From positions 744,001 through 808,000 of the forward strand of contig CAWAJT010000004.1 of the NCBI GenBank assembly GCA_963782415.1: DNA of 64,000 nucleotides, read 5' to 3'. The notes under the pieces were generated by a model. The model had not been told where the DNA came from, did no database searches, and saw only the letters and a list, made by a program, of their open reading frames with translations. The position numbers and the translations under genes were made by a program. This stretch comes from Bog-473 sp963782415 (lineage in GTDB: Bacteria; Actinomycetota; Acidimicrobiia; Acidimicrobiales; RAAP-2). Below, in pieces: positions 1 through 8,697 of this stretch (its first letter is position 1; each line of letters starts with the position of its first letter).

Positions 1-68
1 CTGGGTACGGGCGCGAGGACTTCTCTGCCTTGGCCAAGGTCGTGCTCCGCCTCGCAGGCGGCCAGTGA
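1..68 (+). CDS. 3' end of a 3-hydroxyisobutyrate-dehydrogenase-like oxidoreductase (partial)
   Basis: Only the last 21 codons are inside the window, in the frame beginning at base 3. They read GYGREDFSALAKVVLRLAGG-Q, which resembles the C-terminal helix (G-x-x-D-x-S-A) of the NAD(P)-dependent beta-hydroxyacid dehydrogenase family (3-hydroxyisobutyrate, tartronate semialdehyde or sulfolactaldehyde reductases). The stop TGA at 66-68 shares one base with the ATG of the next gene, so the gene is probably the preceding member of the same operon. Family assignment from so short a tail is tentative and the substrate cannot be told. Confidence 0.55.
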   Translation, partial: GYGREDFSALAKVVLRLAGGQ

Positions 69-832
69 TGAGCCCGTCGCCATTGCCGACACCGGCACTG
101 ATTCTGGCCGCAGACCACCGCGCTCGAGCAGTGCTCACCACCGAGAACTGGTCGGAGTTCTTCGGTGCCCTGGTCCAGGCGCTGCCCTCGTGTGACGGGA
201 TCCTGGCGACGGCGCAGCCCCTGATGGGGCTGGCCGAAGCGGGTCATCTGACCGCGCTGCACCGCACGTACCTGTCCATCAATCGCACCGGTCTCGCCGG
301 CTCGGCGTTCGAGCTCGACGACCGCCTGGTCGCCACCGTGCCGCGGGCTGCGGCCGATGGTTGGTCGGGTGTCAAGCACATGACCCGCATCGACATGGAG
401 GATCCGATCACGGCATCCGCCCTCGAGCTCCTGGGCCAGGTCCTCGAGCAGTCGCGCCAATCCGGACTGGAGGCGCTGATCGAACCGCTGGTGTGGCATC
501 GCGGTCGTGTCCGCCGTGATACCGATGCCATCGTGATGGCGTCGGTCGTCGCCCACGACATGGGCGCGCCCGTGATCAAGGTTCCCGTGCCGGCCATGGC
601 GCCGGGCACCGAGCGCCAACGCGCTGTCGCCCGCGTGGTGGCCAGTGTGAGCGTGCCCGTCCTGTTCCTCGGAGGGCCGGTCACGGCGGCCGGCCGCGAC
701 CACGTGCTGGACGAGGTGCGGGACGTGATGGAAGGCGGAGGAGCCGGCATGGCTATGGGTCGCACCATCTATCAGGACCCCGATCCGGCGGAGGCCGCCG
801 GCATGGTACGTGCGGTGGTGCACGGCCGATGA
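68..832 (+). CDS. class I aldolase of the DeoC/LsrF/FbaB type
   Basis: The 254-residue product looks like a complete TIM barrel of the DhnA/LsrF aldolase group. It starts with the strand ALILAADHRAR, has a central strand VIKVPVP whose lysine is in the position of the Schiff-base lysine of class I aldolases, and ends with GGAGMAMGRTIYQDPDP, the typical phosphate-binding loop followed by an N-x-x-Q-like segment. ATG 68 overlaps the upstream stop by one base (a GTG at 65 is also in frame), and its own stop overlaps the kinase ATG in ATGA, indicating translational coupling. In this operon it would cleave the phosphorylated sugar or ulosonate made by the kinase; the actual substrate is unknown. 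At about 255 residues it is shorter than E. coli LsrF or YihT (about 290). Confidence 0.75.
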   Translation: MSPSPLPTPALILAADHRARAVLTTENWSEFFGALVQALPSCDGILATAQPLMGLAEAGHLTALHRTYLSINRTGLAGSAFELDDRLVATVPRAAADGWSGVKHMTRIDMEDPITASALELLGQVLEQSRQSGLEALIEPLVWHRGRVRRDTDAIVMASVVAHDMGAPVIKVPVPAMAPGTERQRAVARVVASVSVPVLFLGGPVTAAGRDHVLDEVRDVMEGGGAGMAMGRTIYQDPDPAEAAGMVRAVVHGR

Positions 833-2304
833 TCCTCACCATTGACTTCGGCACCAGCGTCACCAAGGTCGGCCTGTGGGGCGGCGACGGATTGGTCGCG
901 CTCGGCCGCTCGGAGCTCACGACGACCTACCCGCAGGTGGGATGGACCGAGCAAGACCCGCTGCGCTGGTGGACCACGGTGGTCATTGCGTGCGCCGAGG
1001 TGCGGGCGATGGCTCCGAGCGTGTTCGGCGAGGTCGACGTGGTGGCGTGCTCGGGCGTGCGCCAGACCTTCGTCCCGGTCAGTGCGCACGGTGACCCGAT
1101 CGGCAAGGGCATCCTCTGGTCGGACCACCGCGCCGCGGCGGAGGCCCGGGTCCTGGCGGATCGCATGGGTGGTGACGACATCAACCGCGCCCGGACCGGG
1201 ATCCCGCTCGATGCCGGGGCGGTGGCAGCCAAGTTGGCCTGGCTGGCGATGCACCAGCCCGAGCGCATGGAGGCCGCAGACATCATTCTGTCGCCGCGCG
1301 ACTTCGTCGTGTACCGCATGACCGACCAGATGGTGACAGACGCCACCTTCGCTTCGCGTAGCGGTCTCTACGACTTCGACGGCAACGCGGTGCGCGAACT
1401 CGCCGGGCCGGCGTTGGGCAAGCTCCCAAGCGTCGTGCCATCCGACACGGTCGTCGGCCACCTCAAGCCGGTACCCGGCGCCGAGCTCGGGCTGCGGCCG
1501 GGGGTTCCCGTCGTCATCGGCGCCGGTGACCGCCAGTGTGAAGTACTCGGCTCGGGCGCCTCGGAGCACCACCCGATGGTGAGCTGGGGGACCACCGGCA
1601 ACGTGTCGGTGCCGGTGCAGGAGCGCCCGGTGCCGTCGCCCGCCGGTGCGGTCGTCACCAGGGCCGCGGACGGTGGCTGGCTGCTCGAGGGCGGCCTCTC
1701 CGCTGCCGGTTCGTTCCTGGCGTGGCTCAGCCGACTCCTCGACCGCTCCACCGAAGAGCTGGGCCGGTTGGCCGCGGAGAGCGGGCCCGGTGCGCGCGGA
1801 GTGGTGGCGGTGCCTTGGCTCGACGGTGCCCGCGCCCCTTGGTGGCGCGACGACGCACGAGCTGGTTTCGTCGGTCTGGGCGCGGCGCACGGTGCGGCCG
1901 ACATGGCGAGAGCCGTGGTCGAGTCGGTCGCCTGGGACGTGCTGCGGGTGATGGAGGTGGTCACGGTCGGCCGTCTCGGCGGGTCGACGGCGGAGGGCGT
2001 GACGCTCGGCGGCGCCGGATCGGGGCTCCCCGTCTGGGTCGAGGTCCTCACGTCCGTGCTCGGCATGCCTGCGCTGCGTCACCGCTCGGGCGAGGCGGCG
2101 TCGGCCGGGGCCGCACTCCTCGCCGGCAAGGCGTTGGGCATGGGCCTCACTTTGGACCAGATCGACCCTGTCGAGGCCGTCATCGAGCCATCTCCGGCGG
2201 TGGTCGACTTCTACCGCGGCATGCGGCAGCGGATCGACCACGTGGCCGCGTCCGTGTTGTCCGTCACGGAGTCGCAATCAGAGCCTGATCCGCCGACGCA
2301 CTGA
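829..2304 (+). CDS. FGGY-family carbohydrate kinase
   Basis: The 491-residue protein has the two-domain actin-like fold of FGGY kinases. The N-terminal phosphate-1 motif is LTIDFGTSVTKVGLW, a middle motif reads ILWSDHRAAAEA, and the C-terminal domain carries the adenosine-binding glycine-rich segment VTLGGAGSGLPVW followed by EAASAGAALLAG. It is expected to phosphorylate a sugar, polyol or sugar acid with ATP in the cytoplasm. The ATG overlaps the aldolase stop (ATGA) and the LarA-like gene begins 3 bases after its stop, so kinase, aldolase and racemase homologue are almost certainly cotranscribed. The subfamily (xylulose, gluconate or fuculose-like) cannot be fixed by eye. Confidence 0.88.
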   Translation: MILTIDFGTSVTKVGLWGGDGLVALGRSELTTTYPQVGWTEQDPLRWWTTVVIACAEVRAMAPSVFGEVDVVACSGVRQTFVPVSAHGDPIGKGILWSDHRAAAEARVLADRMGGDDINRARTGIPLDAGAVAAKLAWLAMHQPERMEAADIILSPRDFVVYRMTDQMVTDATFASRSGLYDFDGNAVRELAGPALGKLPSVVPSDTVVGHLKPVPGAELGLRPGVPVVIGAGDRQCEVLGSGASEHHPMVSWGTTGNVSVPVQERPVPSPAGAVVTRAADGGWLLEGGLSAAGSFLAWLSRLLDRSTEELGRLAAESGPGARGVVAVPWLDGARAPWWRDDARAGFVGLGAAHGAADMARAVVESVAWDVLRVMEVVTVGRLGGSTAEGVTLGGAGSGLPVWVEVLTSVLGMPALRHRSGEAASAGAALLAGKALGMGLTLDQIDPVEAVIEPSPAVVDFYRGMRQRIDHVAASVLSVTESQSEPDPPTH

Positions 2305-2307
2305 TCC

Positions 2308-3573
2308 ATGCGCGTCGAGCTCGCCTACGGCCGCAACGGGACTTCGGTCGAGGTTCCCGACGGCGCCGAGGTGGTCGTCCCGGTGGACGAGGCGGGCCTG
2401 GCTGACGAGGCGGCGGGGATCGCCGATGCCCTCTGTCACCCGCTGAGCGGGCTGCCTCTGCGCGAATTGGTCGCCGGAGCGCACCGTGTGGCCGTCGTCT
2501 TTCCTGATCTCACGCGACCCATGCCCAACCGTACCGTGCTGCCGCCGCTCCTCCAGGAGCTGGCACAGGCCGGGGTGCCGAGCAGTGCCGTGAGGCTCCT
2601 CTGCGCCACCGGGACGCATCGCCAAGCCACGGCGGCGGAGATGGCGGAACTCGTCGGGGGTGACATCGCGTCGGACTACGCCATCATCGACCACGATGCC
2701 GCTGATGAAGGCGCGCACCGGTGGGTCGGCGCAGTGGACGGCACGCCCGTCTTGTTGCAGCGCGACTACGTCGATGCCGACGTGCGCATCGTCACCGGGT
2801 TCGTCGAGCCCCATTTCTTCGCTGGCTTCAGCGGTGGGCCCAAGGCCGTGTGTCCCGGTCTGGCCGCCGTGAGCACGATCCTCGAGGCCCACCATCCCCG
2901 CCGGATCGCGGACAACAGGGCGACCTTCGTCACCAGGGCAGGCAACCCGGTGCACGACTTCGTCCGCGCTGCCACGGCACTGGCCCCGCCCCACCTGTCG
3001 CTCGATGTCGCCATCAATCGGGCGCGCCAGGTCACCGCGGCGTTCGCCGGCCCGTTACCCGGCGGGCACGACGCCGCCTGCGCCCATGTGCAGCGCTCGG
3101 CCATGCGTGAGGTCGAGGCGCCGTTCGATCTGGTCGTGTCTACGAACGGCGGCTACCCCCTCGACCGGAACCTGTACCAGGCCGTCAAGGGGATGGCTGC
3201 CGCCGAACGAATTGTGCGCCCGGGCGGGATCATCGTGATGGCGGCCGCCTGCGAGGACGGGATCCCCGGTGACGGTGCCTTCGCCCGCATCCTCGCCGAG
3301 GCCGACAGGCCGGACGACCTCATCGGGGCATCGGACGCGCCCGAGCTCGACCGGTGGCAGGCCCAGGTGCTCGGGCGCGTGTTGGCTCGGGCCGACGTGC
3401 TCCTCCATGCCGACGGCCTCCACGATCGATCGCTCCCTGAAGGGTTGCTCCGCGCCGCACCGGACCTCAATGCAGCTGTGGCCGAGGCAATGGCGCGCCT
3501 CGGTCCGCGGGCGCGGGTGGCGGTCCTGCCCGAGGGTCCCCTCACCGTGGCAACGGTGCGAGACCGGAGTTGA
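2308..3573 (+). CDS. larA: LarA-type nickel-pincer 2-hydroxyacid racemase
   Basis: The 421-residue product matches lactate racemase LarA in length and in its active site. It shows FPDLTRPMP (65-73), ATGTHRQAT (100-108) and the block FVEPHFFAGFSGGPKAVCPG around 164-183. With a constant offset of five residues, H104, H169, K179 and H195 correspond to the catalytic and nickel-pincer residues H108, H174, K184 and H200 described for Lactobacillus plantarum LarA, so an intact nickel-pincer enzyme is likely. The cofactor-making genes larB, larC and larE are not in this window. LarA relatives racemise or epimerise different 2-hydroxyacids; the kinase and aldolase partners suggest a sugar-acid substrate rather than plain lactate. 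That last point is inference. Confidence 0.85.
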   Translation: MRVELAYGRNGTSVEVPDGAEVVVPVDEAGLADEAAGIADALCHPLSGLPLRELVAGAHRVAVVFPDLTRPMPNRTVLPPLLQELAQAGVPSSAVRLLCATGTHRQATAAEMAELVGGDIASDYAIIDHDAADEGAHRWVGAVDGTPVLLQRDYVDADVRIVTGFVEPHFFAGFSGGPKAVCPGLAAVSTILEAHHPRRIADNRATFVTRAGNPVHDFVRAATALAPPHLSLDVAINRARQVTAAFAGPLPGGHDAACAHVQRSAMREVEAPFDLVVSTNGGYPLDRNLYQAVKGMAAAERIVRPGGIIVMAAACEDGIPGDGAFARILAEADRPDDLIGASDAPELDRWQAQVLGRVLARADVLLHADGLHDRSLPEGLLRAAPDLNAAVAEAMARLGPRARVAVLPEGPLTVATVRDRS

Positions 3574-3824
3574 GCGCACGCGTCTGGCCGGGCCGGGACC
3601 AGCCAAAAGGGGCGCCAGGTCTCGAAAATCCACGAGAAAGCGATCAATTGGCATGCGACAACTGACGAAGGGGTAGTGATGGACTAACTGGTCCCGACGG
3701 CGCGACACACACGAGGAAAATCCGCATCCTCGACAGCAGTTGCGCTTTCTTGAGCAATATCTCAGACAAACGTGCAAAGGTATTTTCCGGGCGGATTTCT
3801 CAACTCACAGGTAAAGTACAGAAA

Positions 3825-5009
3825 ATGTCTCAGGCGGCAGACAGCGCAAAGAACGACAACGTGGTGACGGTCCCCCTCAACGATTTGGTGGCGGACGGTG
3901 GATGCCCGGTGATGGCGTCGCCCGATGAAATGCCGGGCGACACCGTCTACTACTGGGACTACCTCCACCTCGACTATCTGCTGAACGCGCAGACACCCAA
4001 GAGCGAAGAGGCGGGTGAGCTCGTCCACGACGAGTACTTCTTCATAGTCGTCCACCAGACCTACGAGCTCTGGTTCAAGCAGATTCTCGTCGAGCTCGAC
4101 TCGGTGATGTCGATCATGGCGCAGGAGGTCATTCCCGGGCGCGAGCTCGGCACCGTCCTTTCGAGGTTGCGCCGGGTCAATCAGATTCAGCGGCTGATGG
4201 TCTCGCAGATGGACGTGCTCGAGACGATGACGCCACTGGATTTCCTCGACTTCCGGGCACTGCTCCTGCCCGCCTCTGGATTCCAGAGTGTGCAGTTCCG
4301 TCTGATTGAAAACAAGTTCGGGCTCCTAGAGCGCGACCGCTTGCACATCGAAGGCCACAATTACGTGGCCACGTTGCGGGCGGACCACGGCCAAATGGTC
4401 ATTGAGTCCGAGCAGTCACCGTCGGTCTTCGACCATGTCGAGGCCTGGTTGGCGCGACTGCCCTTCGTGCACACCCCGGACTACGACTTCGCGTCCGAGT
4501 ACGAGAAGGCCGTGTCGGAGATGCATGCGATCGGCCGCGCCAAGATCGAGAACCATCCCAGCCTCAACGATGACGCCCGACGCAAGCAGCTCGACGCCTT
4601 CGAGGGCAGCGTGCGCCGTTTCGATGTGGTCTTCGACAAGGACAGTTGGGCGCAGGATGTCAAAGGGGGAGGAAGGCGATTCTCCCACGAGGCATTCATG
4701 GCCGCCCTCTTCATCAACCTCTACCGCGAGGAACCCCTTCTCCAGGTTCCGTTCCAGATCCTTGAAACCCTGATTGACATCGACGAGATCTTGACCCTCT
4801 GGAGGCAGCGGCACGCGCTGATGGCCCACCGGATGCTGGGCCGGATCACCGGCTCGGCGGGAAGTGGCTATTCGTACCTCGACGAGACGGCGAAGAAGTA
4901 CACGCCATTCAAGGACCTCTTCGACGTGGCCACCTACCTCGTGCCGCGGGCGGAACGGCCGCCGCTCCCAGCATCGCTTTTCAGCGGCGCCGACGGGCTG
5001 TTTTGGTAG
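3825..5009 (+). CDS. kynA: tryptophan 2,3-dioxygenase family protein, long form
   Basis: Haem enzyme opening the indole ring of L-tryptophan to N-formylkynurenine. From ATG 3825 the protein has 394 residues, longer than typical bacterial enzymes of about 280. It keeps YWDYLHLDYLLNAQ, then HDEYFFIVVHQTYELWFKQ, whose HQT histidine (residue 77) matches the distal substrate-contacting histidine, WRQRHALMAHRMLG with the proximal haem histidine, and GSAGSGYSYL near the C terminus, equivalent to the G-T-G-G-S-S-G-Y loop. An upstream in-frame TTG at 3750 adds 25 unlikely residues in AT-richer DNA. About 250 bases without a gene precede it, probably its promoter. No kynurenine formamidase or kynureninase is adjacent; instead an ATP-grasp ligase and a transporter follow. 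Confidence 0.85.
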   Translation: MSQAADSAKNDNVVTVPLNDLVADGGCPVMASPDEMPGDTVYYWDYLHLDYLLNAQTPKSEEAGELVHDEYFFIVVHQTYELWFKQILVELDSVMSIMAQEVIPGRELGTVLSRLRRVNQIQRLMVSQMDVLETMTPLDFLDFRALLLPASGFQSVQFRLIENKFGLLERDRLHIEGHNYVATLRADHGQMVIESEQSPSVFDHVEAWLARLPFVHTPDYDFASEYEKAVSEMHAIGRAKIENHPSLNDDARRKQLDAFEGSVRRFDVVFDKDSWAQDVKGGGRRFSHEAFMAALFINLYREEPLLQVPFQILETLIDIDEILTLWRQRHALMAHRMLGRITGSAGSGYSYLDETAKKYTPFKDLFDVATYLVPRAERPPLPASLFSGADGLFW

Positions 5010-5043
5010 GAGGCTGGAGTCATCCGGTGGGTGAGGTGCCGGC

Positions 5044-5073
5044 GCGAACAACGAGGTGGCGAACAACGAGGTG
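5044..5073 (+). repeat. exact 15-bp tandem duplication at a gene start
   Basis: The unit gcgaacaacgaggtg occurs twice in succession (5044-5058 and 5059-5073), between the dioxygenase stop and the ATP-grasp gene. Because the unit length is a multiple of three, both copies place a GTG in the ATP-grasp reading frame. Confidence 0.95.
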
Positions 5074-6390
5074 GGGATGAGCTGGCGGACCGGGTCGACA
5101 AAGGCGAGAGGCGATACGGCGGTGTCCGTCCTGACGGACAAATCCCGACCGGTGCTGGCCATCGTCTACGGCGTTCTCTCCTCGTCGCCCTTTGCGCTCT
5201 CCGAGTCGGCCTCCCGGCTGTGCGACATCGTCTGGGTCGTCGACTCGAACGAGCTCGACGACAAGCTGCTGCTTCGGCTGCTGCGCAAGCTGGGCCAGAT
5301 CCTCGACATCGCCGGAATGTCCGTGGACGAGGCAGCAGAGGCGCTGCGCACGTTGCGGCCGGACGGCATTGTGGCGTACGCCGATGCCCACATGGCCACC
5401 GCATCGGCCCTGGCCGACCGACTCGGCCTCGACTACCACGAGCCGATGGTGGCAGAGAAGTTGCTGGACAAGGTCACGCAGCGCAAAGCGCTGCGTGCCG
5501 GCGGCCTCCCGGTCCCGGCCTGCGAAGTCGTCCCGGCCGATCCCACGCCGGACGCCATGGACGCACTCGTGGCCAACATCACCTTCCCCGTGGTGCTCAA
5601 ACCCCGGCATGGGGCGGCCAGCCGGGATACCCATCTCGTCGGTGACGGCGGACGCCTGCGCGACCTCGTCGCCGAGCAGCCGCCCTCGGAGGGCGAGCCG
5701 ACGATGGTCGTCGAGGAGTACATGGTGGGTGCCACACCGCCACCCAGTGCGCAGTTCAGCGACTACCTCTCGGTCGAGAGCGTGGTGGCCGACGACGTGC
5801 TCAGTCACCTGGCGGTAACGGGCCGCCTGCCCCAGGTGGAACCGTTCCGTGAAACCGGCCTCATCATCCCGACCGATTTCGCGCCGCCCTTGGTGGAGGA
5901 GGTGCTGGGCATCGCCACGACTGCTCTGCAGGCGATGGGCGTGCGCACCGGATGCTTCCACACGGAGATCAAGATCACCGACAAGGGGCCGCGCGTCATT
6001 GAGGTCAACGGGCGTCTCGGTGGATTCGTGCCGCAGGTGCTGCAGCTCGCCGCACCTTCGGTGAACCTGTTCGAAATTTCGCAGCGGGTGGCCCTCGGGG
6101 AACGTCTGGTCTGGGACGACCCGGTGCCGACCGAGCAGATCGGGTACGTGGTCGTGCGGCAACCACCGATCGGGGTGCACAGGGTCCGGTCGATCGTGGG
6201 CCTCGACGAGCTGGCGGCCTACCCGGGCGTGGACGCCGTGTCGCTCAGTCGACAGCCGGGCGACGAGGTCGACTGGCGCAAGGGCAGCCATGAATACGTC
6301 TTCTCGGTCCTCGGTTCGGTGTCTCGCTACGAGGACATGCGAGCGCTGCAGCAGTTCGTCGACGACCATGTCGTCGTGACCTACGACTGA
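5056..6390 (+). CDS. ATP-grasp domain ligase
   Basis: A stand-alone ATP-grasp enzyme of up to 444 residues, the class that joins a carboxylate to an amine through an acyl-phosphate. Visible blocks are FPVVLKPRHGAASRDTHLV (ATP-binding lysine and glycine-rich loop), MVVEEYMVG, and the metal-binding end FHTEIKITDKGPRVIEVNGR with the E-x-N pair. The N-terminal third is a Rossmann-like pre-grasp domain beginning PVLAIVYG. The start is uncertain: GTG 5056, ATG 5077 and GTG 5122 are all in frame, the last with a gagagg about 10 bases upstream. It lies about 50 bases after the dioxygenase and may act on kynurenine or tryptophan-derived amino acids, which is inference from position. Alternatives include dipeptide ligase and carboxylate ligases of other biosynthetic routes. 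Confidence 0.8.
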   Translation: MANNEVGMSWRTGSTKARGDTAVSVLTDKSRPVLAIVYGVLSSSPFALSESASRLCDIVWVVDSNELDDKLLLRLLRKLGQILDIAGMSVDEAAEALRTLRPDGIVAYADAHMATASALADRLGLDYHEPMVAEKLLDKVTQRKALRAGGLPVPACEVVPADPTPDAMDALVANITFPVVLKPRHGAASRDTHLVGDGGRLRDLVAEQPPSEGEPTMVVEEYMVGATPPPSAQFSDYLSVESVVADDVLSHLAVTGRLPQVEPFRETGLIIPTDFAPPLVEEVLGIATTALQAMGVRTGCFHTEIKITDKGPRVIEVNGRLGGFVPQVLQLAAPSVNLFEISQRVALGERLVWDDPVPTEQIGYVVVRQPPIGVHRVRSIVGLDELAAYPGVDAVSLSRQPGDEVDWRKGSHEYVFSVLGSVSRYEDMRALQQFVDDHVVVTYD

Positions 6391-6486
6391 GCCGGGGCCT
6401 CTCGCCGCAGCGCCGGAGCCGCGGAGCTACCGCGGCCCGCCGCCCACCTTCCCTGACGCCGGTGTCAGAGATAGAGTCCCCAGCCG

Positions 6487-8691
6487 GTGCCCGATGATCC
6501 GCTGTTCGACTTCGCAGTTCCCGAGGATCTGCTTCGTGAGGCGGTCTCGCAGGTCGAGGACGCCGAGGTCGTGGCTGACCTGGAGGTCATGCCGGGAACC
6601 GGCGAGGGTAAACCGCCGGCGCTGATCGGCATCTTGCACAGTTCCGGCTATGCACCGCTGGTCCTCATGACGGCGGCGGCCTTGGTGCCAGGCACCTTCG
6701 GCAACGGTATCGCCCTCATTGGGAAGAACCTCGAGACCTCGTTCCACATGTCGAACGCCTCGCTCGGTGCGGTGGCCTTCATTGCTCAGGTGTCCCAGCT
6801 CCTCTGGGCGGTCCCGCTGGCGGTGTGGGCTGACCGGGGGAGCCGCAAACTGGTGGCCGGCGTCGCCCTCTTGATCTTTGCCGTCTTCGGCAGCTTGATG
6901 GCCATCTCGCCCAATGTCTGGTGGTTCGCCTTCTTGTATCTCGCCGCCTCGGTCGGCACCGGGGTGAACAACACGGTGCACAACTCGTACCTGTCTGATG
7001 CCTACCCGACCGAGTCGCGGGGCCGGATCTTCAGCTGGCACAACCTGTCGGACCCGTTGTCGCAGACGATCGGGATCCTGATCTTCGGCTACGTCGTCAC
7101 CGTCTCGGGCAACTGGCGCTACGGCTTGCTGGTCGCACTGGCCGGCATTCCGCTCGGTTTCGCCCTGTTCACGCTGCGGGAACCCGAAAAAGGGGCCAAC
7201 GAGGCCAGTCACATCCTGAAGGCATCGGGCATGGACCTGCAGTCGCAGCAGGAGAAGGCACCCCGGGTGCTCCTGGGCTCGGCCGTGACCAGGCTGTTGC
7301 GAGTCCGCTCGCTGTACTTCGAATTGGTGGCGGTGGCCATCCTCGGCTTTGCCGGGACCGGTGCCCCCCTCTTCGGCAACCTCTTCTTCATCGACAAGTT
7401 CCACCTCGACACTGCCACGCGTAGTGAGGTGTACGCCATCATCGGCCTCGCCGCCTTCCTCGGGCTGCCGTTGGCGTACGTGTTCGGCGACCGCTACTTC
7501 CGCCGGGCTCCGCAGCGGCCCCTTGTCATCGCCGGCATCTGCATCACCGCCTACGGCGGGCTCTTCACACTGTCGCTGTACATGCCTGATCTCTGGATGT
7601 GCGTGACGCTCCAATTCCTGGCCGCAGCGGCGGTCTCGCCGCTGGCCATCTGCATCTTCCTCACTCTGGCGGCGACCGCGCCGCCCGAAATGCGGACCAT
7701 CTGCTTCGCCATGTTCGGCGTCTACTCGCTCGTCTTCGGCGGGTTCACGGGGTCGGTCGTCCTCGGAGCGGTGTCCGACGCCATCGGTGGTCTGCACGGC
7801 ATTGTCGTGGCGCTCTCCATCATCTTCCCGGTGTGCGCCATCGGCGGACTTCTCCTCATCATCGGCTCGCGCAGCGTGCGCCGCGACATCACCCTGGTCA
7901 TTGAGGACGTCATCGAGCGCTACACCGAGGGCAAGCGGCGCCAGGCCGGTGGGGACATCCCGGCAGTCCAGGTGCACAACCTCGATTTCTTCTACGACAC
8001 CAACCAGGTCCTCTTCGACGTGAACCTCGAGATCGAAGAGGGGGAGATGGTCGCCCTGCTCGGAACGAACGGTGCCGGCAAGTCCACGCTGCTGCGCGCC
8101 ATCTCGGGACTGTCCCACCCCCACCGCGGAGTGGTCCGCCTGTTCGGCATGAACGCGACATATCTCGAACCCGAGCAGATCATCGATCAGGGGGTGGCTC
8201 TGCTGGTGGGCGGGAAAATGACGTTCCCCGGCTTGAGCGTCCGCGACAACCTGCGGGTTGGGGGCCACACTCTGCGGCGTGATCGCGCCAGGGCGCAGAA
8301 GGCGCACGACGAAGCGCTTGCCGCCTTCCCAGAGTTGGTGGACCGGCTGGACCAGCCCGCCGGCACGCTCTCAGGTGGGGAGCAGCAGATGCTTGCGTTG
8401 TCGCGGGTGATGATGACAAGCCCGCGGCTGCTGATGATCGACGAGCTCGCGTTGGGTCTGGCACCCATGACGGTGGAGCGGTTGATGAGTATGGTGCGGC
8501 GTATCAACGACGCGGGGACCACGGTGATCCTGGTTGAGCAGAGCCTGAACCGCGCCCTCAGCCTGGCCGAGCGTTGCTTCTTCATGGAGCGAGGCGAAAT
8601 CCGGTTCGACGGCCCGACGGCTGAGCTGATGGCACGCGACGACCTGCTTCGCCCCGTCTTCCTCGGCACTGCGGCCGCCGGTCTGTCGTAG
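6487..8691 (+). CDS. MFS transporter fused to a LivF-like ABC ATPase
   Basis: A 734-residue two-part protein. After about 55 hydrophilic residues comes a twelve-helix major facilitator domain with the family A-loop AVWADRGSRKLVAG between helices 2 and 3, ending near residue 465 (GGLLLIIGSRSVRR). A short linker leads to a complete ABC ATPase resembling LivF: Walker A LLGTNGAGKST near 525, signature LSGGEQQMLALSR near 628, Walker B RLLMIDELALGLAP and the H-loop region replaced by VILVEQSLNRAL. No separate LivF gene exists in the following importer operon, so this domain probably supplies the second ATPase of that importer and tethers an MFS carrier to it. The start is GTG 6487. Similar fusions may exist in other actinobacteria; I know of no characterised function. 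Confidence 0.85.
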   Translation: MPDDPLFDFAVPEDLLREAVSQVEDAEVVADLEVMPGTGEGKPPALIGILHSSGYAPLVLMTAAALVPGTFGNGIALIGKNLETSFHMSNASLGAVAFIAQVSQLLWAVPLAVWADRGSRKLVAGVALLIFAVFGSLMAISPNVWWFAFLYLAASVGTGVNNTVHNSYLSDAYPTESRGRIFSWHNLSDPLSQTIGILIFGYVVTVSGNWRYGLLVALAGIPLGFALFTLREPEKGANEASHILKASGMDLQSQQEKAPRVLLGSAVTRLLRVRSLYFELVAVAILGFAGTGAPLFGNLFFIDKFHLDTATRSEVYAIIGLAAFLGLPLAYVFGDRYFRRAPQRPLVIAGICITAYGGLFTLSLYMPDLWMCVTLQFLAAAAVSPLAICIFLTLAATAPPEMRTICFAMFGVYSLVFGGFTGSVVLGAVSDAIGGLHGIVVALSIIFPVCAIGGLLLIIGSRSVRRDITLVIEDVIERYTEGKRRQAGGDIPAVQVHNLDFFYDTNQVLFDVNLEIEEGEMVALLGTNGAGKSTLLRAISGLSHPHRGVVRLFGMNATYLEPEQIIDQGVALLVGGKMTFPGLSVRDNLRVGGHTLRRDRARAQKAHDEALAAFPELVDRLDQPAGTLSGGEQQMLALSRVMMTSPRLLMIDELALGLAPMTVERLMSMVRRINDAGTTVILVEQSLNRALSLAERCFFMERGEIRFDGPTAELMARDDLLRPVFLGTAAAGLS

Positions 8692-8697
8692 ATCGTC

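Noticed and set aside
772..2277. Long open frame antisense to the FGGY kinase
   Set aside because: Arg/His/Gly-rich shadow of a clear gene, with no family features; the same applies to long frames antisense to the TauD, LivHM, binding-protein, GH15 and CydB regions.
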